NCBI RefSeq assembly: GCF_000815225.1 | Contig: NZ_CP010427.1 | Location: 248,001 to 312,000 of the forward strand | DNA length: 64,000 bases | From: Allofrancisella guangzhouensis | GTDB lineage: Bacteria > Pseudomonadota > Gammaproteobacteria > Francisellales > Francisellaceae | Direction of reading: 5' to 3' | Shown: positions 37,442 to 47,923 of the stretch, piece after piece | How positions within the stretch are numbered: position 1 is the stretch's first letter | Layout: the number at the start of each line of letters is the position of its first letter | Made by a program: the position numbers and the translations under genes | The notes under the pieces: generated by a model | Database searches by the model: none | Seen by the model: the letters and a program-made list of their open reading frames with translations, nothing else | Told to the model about the DNA's origin: nothing

Positions 37442-39904
37442 ATGGAATATAAAAAAACTTTTTTAGCAACTCTAGCAGCTTTTGGTAGTATATCAGCTTT
37501 ATCAGCAGCAGATATTCAACCTTGGTCTGCTTCAAAGGTAAGTAGTTATACACCAGGAACTTTGGTTACAGAAGGAGGCAATACTTATAAGTGTAAAGTT
37601 TGGCCAGAAGGTGCTTGGTGTACTATAGCTGCTTATGAGCCTACAGGTATTTATGGAGCTGATGCTTGGGAAAAAGTTAACTCTACTCCAACTAAACAAG
37701 TAACTGCTTTAGTTAATATTACTGGTGATTTACCAGGCACTGCCGTAGTTGAATTTGTAAATTCAACAGGTAAAACTTTTGTTGTTTCAGATAGCAAGGT
37801 AACTTTGGACTACCCAGAAGGTAGTTCTGAAACCTATACAGTTGAACTTAAAGGCGACGAAGGGAGTATTACTCCATCAACTATTCAAGTGAACTCACAA
37901 ACTACATCTATAGAACTAAGTTACAAAGCTTTACCTGCACCAATATATAAAGATTTTAATGTAAGTATCGGAGGTGATGAATTACCTTCAGATGCGGTTA
38001 TTAAATTTACTGATAGTAAAGGTAAATCTGAGATCGTTTCAAATGGTAAAGTACAGTTGCAAGTTACAGAAGGTAAAGATACTACTTATAATATAACTGT
38101 TAGTGGTCAAAATATTGGTTCTATAACCCCATCAAGTGTTAAGCTTAATGAAAAGAGCGCAAACACCATTGCTTTAACATACAAAAACTCTGTTTCTCCA
38201 AGTGATTGTGATCCATATGATGCTTCAAAAGTCCCTGCTTACTCAGATAGTACTGTATATTCAGGAAAAGATTTTGCAAAGTACGATGGTGGAATATATG
38301 AAGCACAGTGGTGGACCCAAAATGAAGCTCCAGGAACTAATGATGTTTGGAAGTATTGTGGACAAGCTGTTGAAGCAAAGGTTTCTGTTAACACTACAGG
38401 TTTACCTCAAACAGTAAAAACCTTTGAGATCGTAATTGGTGGTGAATCATATACTATAGACTCTACCAGACAAACCCCTATAGTTTTAGGTCAAGGAAGT
38501 TTTGATGTTTCAGTACCTAAGATTTTGAGCTCAGATGCTTCAGAAGTTTATATTGCTAATAAGGTTACACCTAATCCAATAGTTGTGGATGAAAGTACTA
38601 AAGAAGTAAGCTTAAACATAAGTTTTAAAACAGAAGCCGTTGAAGCTACTACAGTTAGTTTAAATGTTACTTACGCAACAGGAACTTCTCCAAACTCTAC
38701 TACAGCTAAAGTTACAAACTCTAGTGGTTATGAGCAAACTGTACAATTAGTAAATGGCTCAAATACTATCAATATATCTTCTCAAGGGGAATTTACAATT
38801 ACTCCAAATAGTTATAAAGAGGGAGGAGTTACATATGTTGCAAATACTATTAAAGTAAAAGATGGTGAAGTTGATGGCAATAATAAAATAGTCTATGAGC
38901 AGGCACCAAATGTTTTAGTTGGTTATTTACCTGTTTGGGGAGGTAGTACTAATCCAAAAATTTCAGATGCTGCAAAAGCTGGTTATAACATAGTCGCAGT
39001 TGCTTTTGTTGACGTTAAAGGAGAGTCTCCAGTTAAGTTTACAGGGGATGGATCTTTCGCTTCATATGGTACAGAATTAAAAGGCGAGCAACTTGCTAAA
39101 ACTATAAATGCTGATATTACTAAGGCAAAAGAGCAAGATAAACTAAAGTATGCCCTTATATCTGTAGGTGGTGAAAATAACACTTTTGATCCGGGTAACG
39201 CCGATATGGCAGTTGTTGCTAGTAATATTATAAGTTTCTTACGGGATTATGGTTTTGATGGCGTAGATTTTGATCTTGAGCAAGTCCCTTTTACGGATAA
39301 TCAGTTGATTGAGTTAATGCAGGATCTTAAAAAAGATATGCCTAGTATAATTATGTCTGGAGCTCCTCAGGTAAATAGAGTTCAAGATCTTAAGAACCCA
39401 GGAAACTATAGCTTACAATATGTAAATACTGGTACACAGCAAGTATATAACAAAGCATTAGAAGCTGGTTTATTTAACTATATGTTTGTACAAGACTACA
39501 ATACAGGTGGAAACTTTGTTAATGCTAAAGGTGATTTATATGACCCAACATCGCCATCAGATACTAAAGATGCTGCTGCTGCTCACAGTGCTGGCTATTA
39601 TGATGTGTATGACCCAGAGTTTATTTCTAACAGCGTTGCTGCTCTTAAGAAAATAACCCCAGAAAATACAAAAATAGTGATAGGTGAGCCAGCTACGCCA
39701 AGCGCTGCAGGGTTGGCTCAAATATTCCATGGTCCAAGTGCTGATAATGCATATGAGGCTATGTGTGAGCAGTTCTTCAGTTTAAATACCGATAGTAGTT
39801 ATGGCGGAGCTATGACTTGGCAAATAGTTTTTGACAAAGAAAATGACTATACTTTTGCTAAGGCAGTTAAAGCTTCAGAAGAAAATAATTGTCAAAATTT
39901 TTAA
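37442..39904 (+). CDS. Secreted chitinase, GH18 with two chitin-binding modules
   Basis: This 820-residue secreted enzyme has a signal peptide (about 1-22, ending S-A-L-S-A). A CBM5/12-like module with paired aromatic residues follows at about 24-80. Two repeats of a beta-sandwich type (about 85-255) come next, then a second CBM-like module at about 258-312. Two more sandwich repeats lead to a GH18 barrel at about 490-815. The active site D-x-x-D-x-D-x-E reads D606-G-V-D-F-D-L-E613, so the catalytic acid is intact. It would cleave chitin outside the cell and could aid life with arthropods or amoebae. The exact chi gene name is not assigned. Confidence 0.95.
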   Translation: MEYKKTFLATLAAFGSISALSAADIQPWSASKVSSYTPGTLVTEGGNTYKCKVWPEGAWCTIAAYEPTGIYGADAWEKVNSTPTKQVTALVNITGDLPGTAVVEFVNSTGKTFVVSDSKVTLDYPEGSSETYTVELKGDEGSITPSTIQVNSQTTSIELSYKALPAPIYKDFNVSIGGDELPSDAVIKFTDSKGKSEIVSNGKVQLQVTEGKDTTYNITVSGQNIGSITPSSVKLNEKSANTIALTYKNSVSPSDCDPYDASKVPAYSDSTVYSGKDFAKYDGGIYEAQWWTQNEAPGTNDVWKYCGQAVEAKVSVNTTGLPQTVKTFEIVIGGESYTIDSTRQTPIVLGQGSFDVSVPKILSSDASEVYIANKVTPNPIVVDESTKEVSLNISFKTEAVEATTVSLNVTYATGTSPNSTTAKVTNSSGYEQTVQLVNGSNTINISSQGEFTITPNSYKEGGVTYVANTIKVKDGEVDGNNKIVYEQAPNVLVGYLPVWGGSTNPKISDAAKAGYNIVAVAFVDVKGESPVKFTGDGSFASYGTELKGEQLAKTINADITKAKEQDKLKYALISVGGENNTFDPGNADMAVVASNIISFLRDYGFDGVDFDLEQVPFTDNQLIELMQDLKKDMPSIIMSGAPQVNRVQDLKNPGNYSLQYVNTGTQQVYNKALEAGLFNYMFVQDYNTGGNFVNAKGDLYDPTSPSDTKDAAAAHSAGYYDVYDPEFISNSVAALKKITPENTKIVIGEPATPSAAGLAQIFHGPSADNAYEAMCEQFFSLNTDSSYGGAMTWQIVFDKENDYTFAKAVKASEENNCQNF

Positions 39905-40003
39905 CTTATAAACTTTTTCTAAACATTATCATTTTAGTATAATAGTCCTGGCAATTATGTGATTAATCCTTAAATTATAAATTTATAAAACCTGAGGTCG
40001 GTA

Positions 40004-40381
40004 ATGAATAATAAGAAAATATTAATTTTGTCATCGGTAGCGATAGCCTTAAGTGGTTGTGCAGCAAATAAATTAAATCCTGTAGCGCAGAGTGTACAAT
40101 TATCTACAGCGCCGGCAGCTAGTGATTGTAAATTTATAAACACTATAACAGCAAGCCAGGGTAATTTTTTCACAGGCGGGTTTACGTCAAACAATAATCT
40201 TCAAACAGGTGCCTATAATGATATTAGAAATCAAGCTTATGATTTGGGAGGAAATTATATTCAATTAATTTCTAGTCAAGCAGGTAACACTGGAAGCATG
40301 GCAAACGGTTCTGGAGGTTACCAACAGACTAACTATAGTGTAACAGGGTCTGTTTATAAGTGTCCAGAGCCAAAATCGTAA
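40004..40381 (+). CDS. Small lipoprotein, DUF4156-like
   Basis: This 125-residue protein has a lipoprotein signal ending in A-L-S-G-C (Cys at about residue 19). The mature part has a cysteine early (S-D-C-K-F), a stretch N-D-I-R-N-Q-A-Y-D-L-G-G-N-Y-I-Q-L, and a final cysteine before the end (Y-K-C-P). This is the RcsF/DUF4156-like arrangement in which two cysteines can form a disulfide. It is probably an outer-membrane lipoprotein of unknown role. A TATAAT-like box lies about 65 bases before the start. Confidence 0.7.
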   Translation: MNNKKILILSSVAIALSGCAANKLNPVAQSVQLSTAPAASDCKFINTITASQGNFFTGGFTSNNNLQTGAYNDIRNQAYDLGGNYIQLISSQAGNTGSMANGSGGYQQTNYSVTGSVYKCPEPKS

Positions 40382-40428
40382 GTTTTTTAGTTATTTTCTA
40401 AGAATTACTTTAAAGATAAAAATGCTAT

Positions 40429-40850
40429 TGGTGGAGGCGGCGGGATTTGAACCCGCGTCCATAAACTCTCCATCTTTGGATCTACATGCTTAGGCTAATC
40501 TATTTGAGTTTAGCTTAGCTACTCCCCAATTAGCCAGGGTAGTAGTTAGCGAGTCTGTTAAGTACAGTCTTTACTTCCAGACAAAAAGTAAAAACCGTCT
40601 TATGCATCAATATGAACGGATGTAAAGATAACTCCATAAGATAAGTTATCATATCCGTGCGCACCTAGGTTATTAAGCTAGACTAGGCAGCTTTAGCAAC
40701 AGCAGCAAAGTTGCTGTCGTTAGCCGCTACGCGGTTTGCTTTTTTGTTGCCAGTTATTATTGGCGTTTGTACTGTTATTTACGAGGTTACGGTACTTCCT
40801 CGACATGCACCTTAGAGTTTGACATTCATGTCGAAACCATATTCGCCCCC
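40429..40850 (-). ncRNA. ssrA: tmRNA (ssrA)
   Basis: On the minus strand the 422-base RNA starts GGGGGCGAATATGG and ends with a tRNA-like T arm (GTTCAAATC) and GCCTCCACCA, so CCA is encoded. The tag frame (40683-40751, minus) has 22 codons, from GGC to TAG, ending A-A-V-A-K-A-A, the Francisella tag. Pseudoknot-like GC arms lie on both sides. The RNA rescues stalled ribosomes with SmpB. It is one uninterrupted, not permuted, molecule. Confidence 0.97.
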
Positions 40851-41049
40851 ATTAGGGTGGATACAATTTATAGGTTATTTACTAAAAAGTCAAATTTATA
40901 TAGTAAATATCTTTTGTAGATAGGATATATGGAGCCATAAATAGAATTTTAAAGCCAAATTATAATTTAATAATTAATTGTAAAGACTATTGATTTAATC
41001 ATAATCTATAAGAAAATAAGATGGCTAAGCATAGTCCGAAGTCTAATAA

Positions 41050-41970
41050 TTATTTTTTGCTAATTAAATACAGTAAAGACATCCTTATAGGAACGCTATA
41101 TTTTATCTGCTCAAAATATTTTGCACATGTAAGACTATCTATGGCTCTATCTATTTCGTCAACTCTTGGCAGGGGGTGAAGTATTATAAAATTGCTAGAA
41201 TCAGATATATGTTTTCTATCTAAATAGCATAAATCTTTATTTTTCAAATATTCTTCATGGCTTGGAAACCTTTCTTGTTGTACTCTAGTTACATACAATA
41301 CATCTAAATCTTCAAGAAGATTAGTTTCAATTTTCTCAAATTCTCCAAAGTTATTGCCACTTTGTTTAACAAAGTCTCTAAGTTTAGCGGGTATTTTAAG
41401 ATCTTGTGATGATATAAATTTAAAAGAAGAGTTATATTTTGCTAAGATTTTAACTAATGAGTGGACAGTACGACCATATTTGAGGTCTCCTAGAAAACCT
41501 ACTTTAAGATTTTCAATAGAACCTTTTTCAGAATAAATTGTATACAAATCAACTAAGGATTGTGTAGGATGCTCATTTGCACCGTCTCCAGCATTTATAA
41601 CAGGGGAGTTTACATATTTAGAAAACTCTTCAACGCTATTTTGTTTTGGGTGCCGCATAACGATGATATCAGCATACTGGTCAATCATCCTGCCAGTATC
41701 ATCTAGAGATTCACCTTTTTGAGTGGAGCTTGAAGCACCATTTTCTAGTGATATAACTTTACCACCAAGTCTATTCATAGCTGATTCAAAAGAAAACCTT
41801 GTTCTTGTGCTTGGCTCAAAGAATAATGATGCTAAAATCTTGCCATCTAGATCCTTAATAATTTCAGATTTAGCTAGTTTATCTTTATATATATCAGCCC
41901 TACTAAATAATAGCTTTAAATCATTTTTGCTAATTTGTTCGCTTTTTAAAAGTTTTTTGAATGAAAGCAT
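41050..41970 (-). CDS. pyrB: Aspartate carbamoyltransferase catalytic subunit
   Basis: The 306-residue protein has the carbamoyl-phosphate site F-F-E-P-S-T-R-T-R-F-S-F (about 51-62), then H-P-T-Q-S-L near 135 and H-P-L-P-R near 265. It joins carbamoyl phosphate to aspartate in pyrimidine synthesis. The frame opens at 41982, but the ATG at 41970 lies 6 bases after GGAG and gives the more usual N-terminus. No pyrI regulatory gene is adjacent. It is the last gene of carA-carB-pyrB, separated from carB by a REP-like palindrome. Confidence 0.95.
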   Translation of the reverse strand: MLSFKKLLKSEQISKNDLKLLFSRADIYKDKLAKSEIIKDLDGKILASLFFEPSTRTRFSFESAMNRLGGKVISLENGASSSTQKGESLDDTGRMIDQYADIIVMRHPKQNSVEEFSKYVNSPVINAGDGANEHPTQSLVDLYTIYSEKGSIENLKVGFLGDLKYGRTVHSLVKILAKYNSSFKFISSQDLKIPAKLRDFVKQSGNNFGEFEKIETNLLEDLDVLYVTRVQQERFPSHEEYLKNKDLCYLDRKHISDSSNFIILHPLPRVDEIDRAIDSLTCAKYFEQIKYSVPIRMSLLYLISKK

Positions 41971-41990
41971 TTGGTTCTCCATTGGAAAAT

Positions 41991-42055
41991 CGTCATTCCC
42001 TCGTAGAGAGAATCTCAGAAATACTATATAGATACCCGCTTACGCAGGTATGGAC
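41991..42055. repeat. REP-like palindromic repeat between carB and pyrB
   Basis: The 65 bases open with CGTCATTCCC and continue through AGAATCTCAGAAATAC and ATAGATACCCGC to GCAGGTATGGAC. Arms ATACCCGC and GCAGGTAT form a hairpin, and CATTCCC can pair with the mirrored part. This is the general form of the C-G-T-C-A-T-T-C-C-C dispersed palindromes known from several gammaproteobacteria. Lying inside an operon, it could alter pyrB mRNA stability or read-through. Confidence 0.6.
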
Positions 42056-42069
42056 AATTTGATTAATAT

Positions 42070-45000
42070 TTAACTATTAATCCACTCTTTAACAGTTTTA
42101 ACATCAAAATCATTATTAATCTTACTCATATCTTTTACAGCGGCTGTAAAAGCTTCAAAGCCACCAATAGTTGTTATATAAGGAACTCTATTCATAATAG
42201 CTGCTCTTCTTAGGGCTAAACTTACTTTTAATTCTTCTCTTAGGGAGGTGTTTATTAGTAAACTTATCTCACCTTTTTCTATAGCTTTAACGGTACTATG
42301 AACATCATTATTACCAATGTTATCAGAAGCTTTATCAAAAAGTTTGCAAGCTATATTATTTCCTTTTAGAAAGTTTTCAGTACCTTTAGTGGCGAATATA
42401 TTAAAACCATATTCTATTAGCTTTTTGGCGAGCTTAATTATTTTAGGTTTGTCTTGATCTTTTACCGATACCAAGATATTTCCTTTTAGTGGTAGCTTAT
42501 TAAAAGCCATTTCTTGGGCTTTGTAAAAAGCTACTCCAAATGTTTTGTCTATTCCCATTGCTTCGCCCGTAGACTTCATCTCAGGACCTAAGTAGCAATC
42601 AACATCTTCAAATCTTCCAAAAGGAAATACAGCTTCTTTAACAGAGAAATGTCTAGGAATAGGATTATTTAAAATAAACTCAGAAAGTTTCCTGCCAATC
42701 ATTAATTTTGTAGCTATATTAGCTACACTGTTTCCAGTTGCTTTAGCAACAAAAGGAACCGTTCTTGATGCTCTAGGATTAACTTCTATTACATAAAGTT
42801 GATTATTTTGGTAGGCAAATTGAACATTCATTAAACCTATTACATTAAGCTCTTTAGCAAGTTTTATAGTACTTTCTTTGACTTCATTTATTTGCTCCTG
42901 GGTTAATGAACGAGTAGGTATAGAACAAGCAGAATCACCTGAGTGGATTCCAGCCTCTTCTATATGTTCCATAATACCAGCTACAAAAACCTCATCACCA
43001 TCTGCTAGAGCATCAACATCTAACTCAGTGGCATCTTCAAGGAATTTATCTATAAGAATAGGTCCCTCTAGAATACATTTTCCATTAGTTTTGATATAAG
43101 CATTTAACTCATCTTTAGAGTGAACAATTTCCATAGCTCTACCACCTAGTACATTTGATGGTCTAACGACTACAGGATAACCTACCTTGTTAATATTTTT
43201 CTCTAGCTCATTAAGACTATATGCAATAGAGTTTACTGGTTGTCTTAGGTTTAGGTTTTCAAGGAGCTCTTTAAATCTTTCTCTATCTTCTGCTAAATCA
43301 ATTTTATCTGGGTTAGTACCTAGTATAGGGATATTATTTTCAAATAAAGCTGAAACTAGCTTTAGAGGAGTTTGTCCACCAAATTGGACTATTACTCCCA
43401 AAACCTCTCCCTTTCTCATCTCATTCTTAATGATATTTAGAACGTTTTCTGCACATAATGGTTCAAAATATAGCTTATCAGAAGTATCATAATCGGTCGA
43501 AACTGTTTCAGGGTTACAGTTAATCATGATAGTTTCGATACCTTCTTCTTTTAAAGATTTAGCAGCATGAACACACGCGTAATCAAATTCTATACCTTGA
43601 CCAATACGGTTTGGACCTCCGCCCAGTATAATAACCTTTTTATTATTAGTTATATCAGATTCACATTCATGCACAATCTCTTCATAACTATAATGCTCGT
43701 AAGTTGAATACATATAAGAAGACTTTGATTCAAACTCAGCTGCACATGTGTCAACTTTTTTATAAACAGGATATATTTCTTTTCCAAATCTATAGTTTCT
43801 TATATATTTTTCTGTTCTTCCTACTAATTCAGCAATTTTTGCATCTGAAAAGCCAAGATTTTTATAAACAGAGAACTCTTCCTTGCTGTTTGGTAGCCCG
43901 GTTTTTTTAAGGGTTTTTTCTGCAGCAACTATATTACTTATTTGTTCTATAAACCAAGGATCTATCATAGTCGCTTGGTGTATTTCCATTTCACTAATAC
44001 CATATCGTATAGCTTGAGCAACACGTAGTAGTCTTGCTGGTGATAACTCTTGTAGTGACTCTAAAATAGCAACTTTATTTTCTTCAGAAGTTTTTTCTGG
44101 ATCGTAGTTAGGAATTTCTATTTCATCTAAACCCTTTAATCCTATTTCTAAAGATATTAGCCCTTTTTGTAAGCTTTCAGCAAATGATCTACCAATAGCC
44201 ATAGCTTCACCTACAGACTTCATTTGTGATGATAATTTAGCTGGCGTTGTTGGAAATTTTTCAAAAGTGAAACGAGGTATTTTTGTGACTATATAATCAA
44301 TAGTCGGCTCAAATGATGCTGGAGTAACTTTTGTAATATCATTATCAATTTCATCAAGAGTATATCCTACAGCAAGCCTAGCTGCTACTTTGGCTATGGG
44401 GTAACCAGTAGCTTTTGACGCTAAAGCTGATGATCTTGAGACTCTAGGATTCATTTCGATAACAACAAGTTTTCCTGTTTCAGGGTTTACAGCAAACTGA
44501 ACATTTGAGCCACCTGTTTCCACACCTATTTCTCTAAGTACTGCAATCGAAGCATCACGCATTATTTGATATTCTTTATCTGTGAGAGTTAAAGCTGGTG
44601 CTACAGTTATACTATCTCCAGTATGGATTCCCATAGGGTCAATGTTTTCTATTGAACAAACAATAATAGAGTTATCAGCTTTATCACGAATAACTTCCAT
44701 TTCATACTCTTTCCAACCGAGTATAGATTCATCAATTAGAACCTCGTTTGTTGGCGAAAGCCTCAAGCCATTTTTAACTATAGCTTCAAACTCTTCTTTA
44801 GTATAGGCTATTCCACCGCCACTACCACCTAAAGTAAAAGAAGGTCTAATAATAGCAGGAAGCCCAATATCTTCTAGAGCTTTATAAGCCTCTTCCATAG
44901 ACCGAACAACCACATTTCTAGGCACTTCAAGACCTATTTTTGCCATTGCCTTGTTAAACCTTTCTCTATTTTCTGCTTTGTCAATAGAGTCTGCTTTTGC

Positions 45001-45351
45001 TCCTAGCATTTCTACGTTGTATTTTTCCAAAATACCTTGTTTATCGAGGTCTAAAGCACAGTTTAAAGCTGTTTGACCACCAACAGTTGGTAAGATAGCA
45101 TCTGGTCTTTCTCTTGCTATTATTTTACCAACACTTTCAACTGTTATCGGCTCTATAAATATTTTATCTGCTGTAGTTGGGTCAGTCATGATAGTAGCAG
45201 GATTTGAGTTTACCAGGAAAACTTTATAACCATCTTCTTTCAAAACTTTACATGCCTGGGTTCCTGAGTAATCAAATTCACAAGCCTGACCGATAACTAT
45301 TGGTCCAGCACCTAAAACCAAAATACTTTTTATGTCTGTTCTTCTTGGCAT
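42070..45351 (-). CDS. carB: Carbamoyl-phosphate synthase large subunit
   Basis: This is a 1093-residue full-length CarB with two homologous ATP-grasp halves. The first begins [22 protein letters not shown]. The second starts near 565 with [18 protein letters not shown]. The C-terminal 140 residues form the MGS-like regulatory domain. It makes carbamoyl phosphate for pyrimidines and arginine. Its ATG is 2 bases after the carA stop, which indicates coupled translation. Confidence 0.98.
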   Translation of the reverse strand: MPRRTDIKSILVLGAGPIVIGQACEFDYSGTQACKVLKEDGYKVFLVNSNPATIMTDPTTADKIFIEPITVESVGKIIARERPDAILPTVGGQTALNCALDLDKQGILEKYNVEMLGAKADSIDKAENRERFNKAMAKIGLEVPRNVVVRSMEEAYKALEDIGLPAIIRPSFTLGGSGGGIAYTKEEFEAIVKNGLRLSPTNEVLIDESILGWKEYEMEVIRDKADNSIIVCSIENIDPMGIHTGDSITVAPALTLTDKEYQIMRDASIAVLREIGVETGGSNVQFAVNPETGKLVVIEMNPRVSRSSALASKATGYPIAKVAARLAVGYTLDEIDNDITKVTPASFEPTIDYIVTKIPRFTFEKFPTTPAKLSSQMKSVGEAMAIGRSFAESLQKGLISLEIGLKGLDEIEIPNYDPEKTSEENKVAILESLQELSPARLLRVAQAIRYGISEMEIHQATMIDPWFIEQISNIVAAEKTLKKTGLPNSKEEFSVYKNLGFSDAKIAELVGRTEKYIRNYRFGKEIYPVYKKVDTCAAEFESKSSYMYSTYEHYSYEEIVHECESDITNNKKVIILGGGPNRIGQGIEFDYACVHAAKSLKEEGIETIMINCNPETVSTDYDTSDKLYFEPLCAENVLNIIKNEMRKGEVLGVIVQFGGQTPLKLVSALFENNIPILGTNPDKIDLAEDRERFKELLENLNLRQPVNSIAYSLNELEKNINKVGYPVVVRPSNVLGGRAMEIVHSKDELNAYIKTNGKCILEGPILIDKFLEDATELDVDALADGDEVFVAGIMEHIEEAGIHSGDSACSIPTRSLTQEQINEVKESTIKLAKELNVIGLMNVQFAYQNNQLYVIEVNPRASRTVPFVAKATGNSVANIATKLMIGRKLSEFILNNPIPRHFSVKEAVFPFGRFEDVDCYLGPEMKSTGEAMGIDKTFGVAFYKAQEMAFNKLPLKGNILVSVKDQDKPKIIKLAKKLIEYGFNIFATKGTENFLKGNNIACKLFDKASDNIGNNDVHSTVKAIEKGEISLLINTSLREELKVSLALRRAAIMNRVPYITTIGGFEAFTAAVKDMSKINNDFDVKTVKEWINS

Positions 45352-45353
45352 AT

Positions 45354-46523
45354 CTACTTACTTCCTTTTTTGGTGTCTTTTATCATATCGGCAAACTCTT
45401 TAAACAAATATTTACAGTCATGAGGACCTGGAGAGCTTTCTGGATGATATTGGACTGCAAAAGCTGGTCTATCTGTGAACCTGATACCCTCAACAGTTCC
45501 ATCAAATAGGGAGCTCATATGGGTTTCTATATTATCTGGCACTTTTTTATCACATACCACAAAGCCATGGTTTTGGCTTGTTATGAGAACTTTTTTAGTT
45601 TTTGTATCTAATACAGGTTGGTTAACACCTCTGTGACCTTTATGCATTTTTTCTGTAGATAAGCCAGCAGCTAAAGCTAAAAGTTGATTACCAAGACATA
45701 TACCAAATATGGGCATTTTATCTTCTAAAAGTTTTTTAATGACGGGCATTGTATAGTCAGACGTTGCAAAAGGGTCTCCTGGTCCATTAGATAAAAATAC
45801 TCCATCAGGGTTATGTTTCATAATATCTTCATAAGTACTATCTGCTGGAACAACTATAACTTTAAAGCCAACATCAACTAAGTTTCTTAAGATATTGTAT
45901 TTAACTCCATAGTCTATAACTACAACTATATAGTTATAGTTTTCTTGCTTTTTATACACTTGTTGACCTAAAGAAAAAGTATGCTCGTTCCATTCATATT
46001 CTCTATTGGTAGTAACACTTATAGCCAAGTCTCTACCGCCTAGAGTAGATTTGTTTTTTATCCGTATTTTTGCATAATTGGTATCTAGAAATTCGCCTGG
46101 TTTTACTGACAGTATAGCAACTCTAACAGCTCCTTCTTTGCGAACCTTTTTAACTATAGATCTTGTATCTACACCACATATCCCAATAATATTTCTATTT
46201 TTTAGCCAAGTATCTAAGCTTTTTTTAGCTCTAAAATTAGAAGGACTAGTTAAATTTTCTCTAACTATCAATCCTTTAGCAAATACACCTAAAGATTCAT
46301 TATCTTCGTTATTGATTCCTACATTACCAATATGAGGAAAAGTAAAAGTAATGATCTGTCCAGCATAAGAAGGATCTGTTAAGGTTTCTTGGTAACCTGT
46401 CATAGAGGTGTTAAAGCATATTTCACCATCTGTCCAACCTCTTACTCCTATTGACCTACCAAGATAGTATGTACCATCTGGAAAAACCAAAAATGCGTTA
46501 GTCGTGCTATTAGCTAATATCAT
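45354..46523 (-). CDS. carA: Carbamoyl-phosphate synthase small subunit
   Basis: The 389-residue glutaminase subunit has an N-terminal CarA domain with [10 protein letters not shown], then D-T-R-S-I near 118. The amidotransferase part has nucleophile Cys in G-I-C-L-G-N-Q, S-Q-N-H-G-F and H-P-E-S. It feeds ammonia to CarB. It is first in the carA-carB-pyrB operon. The 485 upstream bases show no PyrR-type attenuator or pyrimidine-box structure that I could recognise. Confidence 0.97.
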   Translation of the reverse strand: MILANSTTNAFLVFPDGTYYLGRSIGVRGWTDGEICFNTSMTGYQETLTDPSYAGQIITFTFPHIGNVGINNEDNESLGVFAKGLIVRENLTSPSNFRAKKSLDTWLKNRNIIGICGVDTRSIVKKVRKEGAVRVAILSVKPGEFLDTNYAKIRIKNKSTLGGRDLAISVTTNREYEWNEHTFSLGQQVYKKQENYNYIVVVIDYGVKYNILRNLVDVGFKVIVVPADSTYEDIMKHNPDGVFLSNGPGDPFATSDYTMPVIKKLLEDKMPIFGICLGNQLLALAAGLSTEKMHKGHRGVNQPVLDTKTKKVLITSQNHGFVVCDKKVPDNIETHMSSLFDGTVEGIRFTDRPAFAVQYHPESSPGPHDCKYLFKEFADMIKDTKKGSK

Positions 46524-47008
46524 AAAATTACCCTGTTAATATAGTGGATGAGACTTAAAGAACTGTATCTGGAGAAATTTTTTATCATTGACCTTTTATA
46601 AAGTTAATGGACAAATTGGAAGTATTGTATGGATCCAAAATCTATCTGTAAAGGGTGTTTTGTTAAGTTTTTATTATTTGTGTTTTTAGGGTGGTTTTAA
46701 ATACATTTTTGTAATAAAATTAAATTTTCACCGTTAGAAATGTTTATATAAACGACTAGGCTGATTCTTTGTAATCTTACATTTCCAAGCACCTTTTAAA
46801 ACAATCGCTCTGTTGTAATACTATTCGCATCTTTACATAAATAGCTAATTCTAATTACAAGGCAGCGGAATGTGGGTGACTTTCAAAATGAAATTTAGTT
46901 AATGGTTTTTCTCTATTTCACTAAGTTTTACGCATGTATAAAATTAAACTATATTTTTATTTAAAAATAGTTTAAAATTTTAAATAAAAATAATAAATAT
47001 ATTATGAA
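46524..47008. promoter_or_regulatory. Long intergenic region between carA and the GNAT gene
   Basis: The 485 AT-rich bases contain the carA promoter side and the approach to the GNAT gene. Near the right end, TTAAACTAT (46944-46952) and ATAGTTTAA (46967-46975) form a perfect 9-base inverted repeat with a 14-base loop, about 30 bases before the GNAT frame. It could be an operator. I see no reading frame, riboswitch or attenuator in the rest. Confidence 0.45.
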
Positions 47009-47569
47009 ATGAAATATACAAGACGTTCATATTCTATGAATTTTGATGATTTAATAAGAATAGAAAAATTAAATATTAAAAAATTACAATCAACAGAATT
47101 TAGGTATAGATTTAAAATATTAGAAAAGGAATTTACGAATTATTTTGGGTTGATGGAAATCGATGATAATGAAGAAACGCAGTTTATATTTATTGCTATA
47201 GATTCTTCAAATTACCCCGTAGGATTAGTTTTTTGTGATTTCCAAGAAGGTTCAAATATAAGCATTCCATACTTATTTGTAAAATCTAGCCATAGATATA
47301 GAAGAATAGGCAGTAAACTGCTCCAAAAAGTTAAAGAAGTAGCTTATAAATATGATTATGAAACTATTTCTTTAAATGATGAAAGCTCTAATAAATTAGA
47401 ATTTCAAATAGAGTATGACAAAAAAAATAAAAAACTGGAAAAAAATTTTTACAATAAAAATGGATTTAAAAATGAATCACAAATATTAGAATATAAAAAA
47501 ACATTTACAGTAAAGCTCCAATTAGAATCATTTAACCCGTGTGGAATAATATTTACTAGTGGATTCTAA
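47009..47569 (+). CDS. GNAT-family acetyltransferase-like protein
   Basis: The 186-residue protein has the GNAT core: strand L-V-F-C-D-F (about 72-77), then I-P-Y-L-F-V-K-S-S-H-R-Y-R-R-I-G-S-K-L-L, which holds the acetyl-CoA loop in R-x-x-R-R-I-G form. N-F-Y-N-K-N-G-F follows near the C-terminus. The acetyl acceptor is unknown. The ATG at 47009 has no clear ribosome site, and a second ATG at 47036 gives a shorter protein. It is very AT-rich and stands alone among gaps and a remnant, which suggests recent arrival. Confidence 0.72.
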   Translation: MKYTRRSYSMNFDDLIRIEKLNIKKLQSTEFRYRFKILEKEFTNYFGLMEIDDNEETQFIFIAIDSSNYPVGLVFCDFQEGSNISIPYLFVKSSHRYRRIGSKLLQKVKEVAYKYDYETISLNDESSNKLEFQIEYDKKNKKLEKNFYNKNGFKNESQILEYKKTFTVKLQLESFNPCGIIFTSGF

Positions 47570-47923
47570 AAACATTTAAGCAAACTCAAAGAATTAATTT
47601 GTGGCGTATTGAAAGTTTGTATATCCATGTGTCAAGCACGAGGATACGGATTGGGTAGTTCACTTTTGTCACTAGCTTGAAATCATACTCCTCTTAGTTA
47701 ATACCGGTTTAAACCCAATTTAACACAATTGCCTGGTTAACGATAAAGCCAACTTGACGGTGCCCTGAAGTCATGCTAGGATTTTAAAATTAAGATTCTA
47801 TAGAATCACAACGGGCAGGTTTTGAATTTGTAAATATGTTAGAAAAAAATCAATATATTAATATTGGAGAAATGACTGCTTGGAATCAAATTCATACATA
47901 ATTACATCTTGAGATAAATAACC
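47570..47923. other. Accessory-looking non-coding region with a remnant
   Basis: This 354-base gap between the GNAT and GDSL genes is less AT-rich than its flanks around 47600-47820. It contains the decayed frame listed separately. The balanced composition and lack of promoters suggest a leftover of a lost gene or insertion sequence, but no terminal repeat is visible. Confidence 0.35.
47794..47901 (+). pseudogene. Gene remnant, 35 codons ending in a stop
   Basis: The frame opens after a TAA at 47791 and ends with TAA at 47899. The reading I-E-S-Q-R-A-G-F-E-F-V-N-M-L-E-K is plausible coding sequence but has no usable start or ribosome site upstream. Internal ATGs would give peptides of only 9-21 residues. 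It may be the tail of a transposase or other lost gene. Confidence 0.25.

Noticed and set aside
43187-43492. 101-residue open frame opposite carB
   Set aside because: Antisense shadow of carB, with no ribosome site or recognisable domain.
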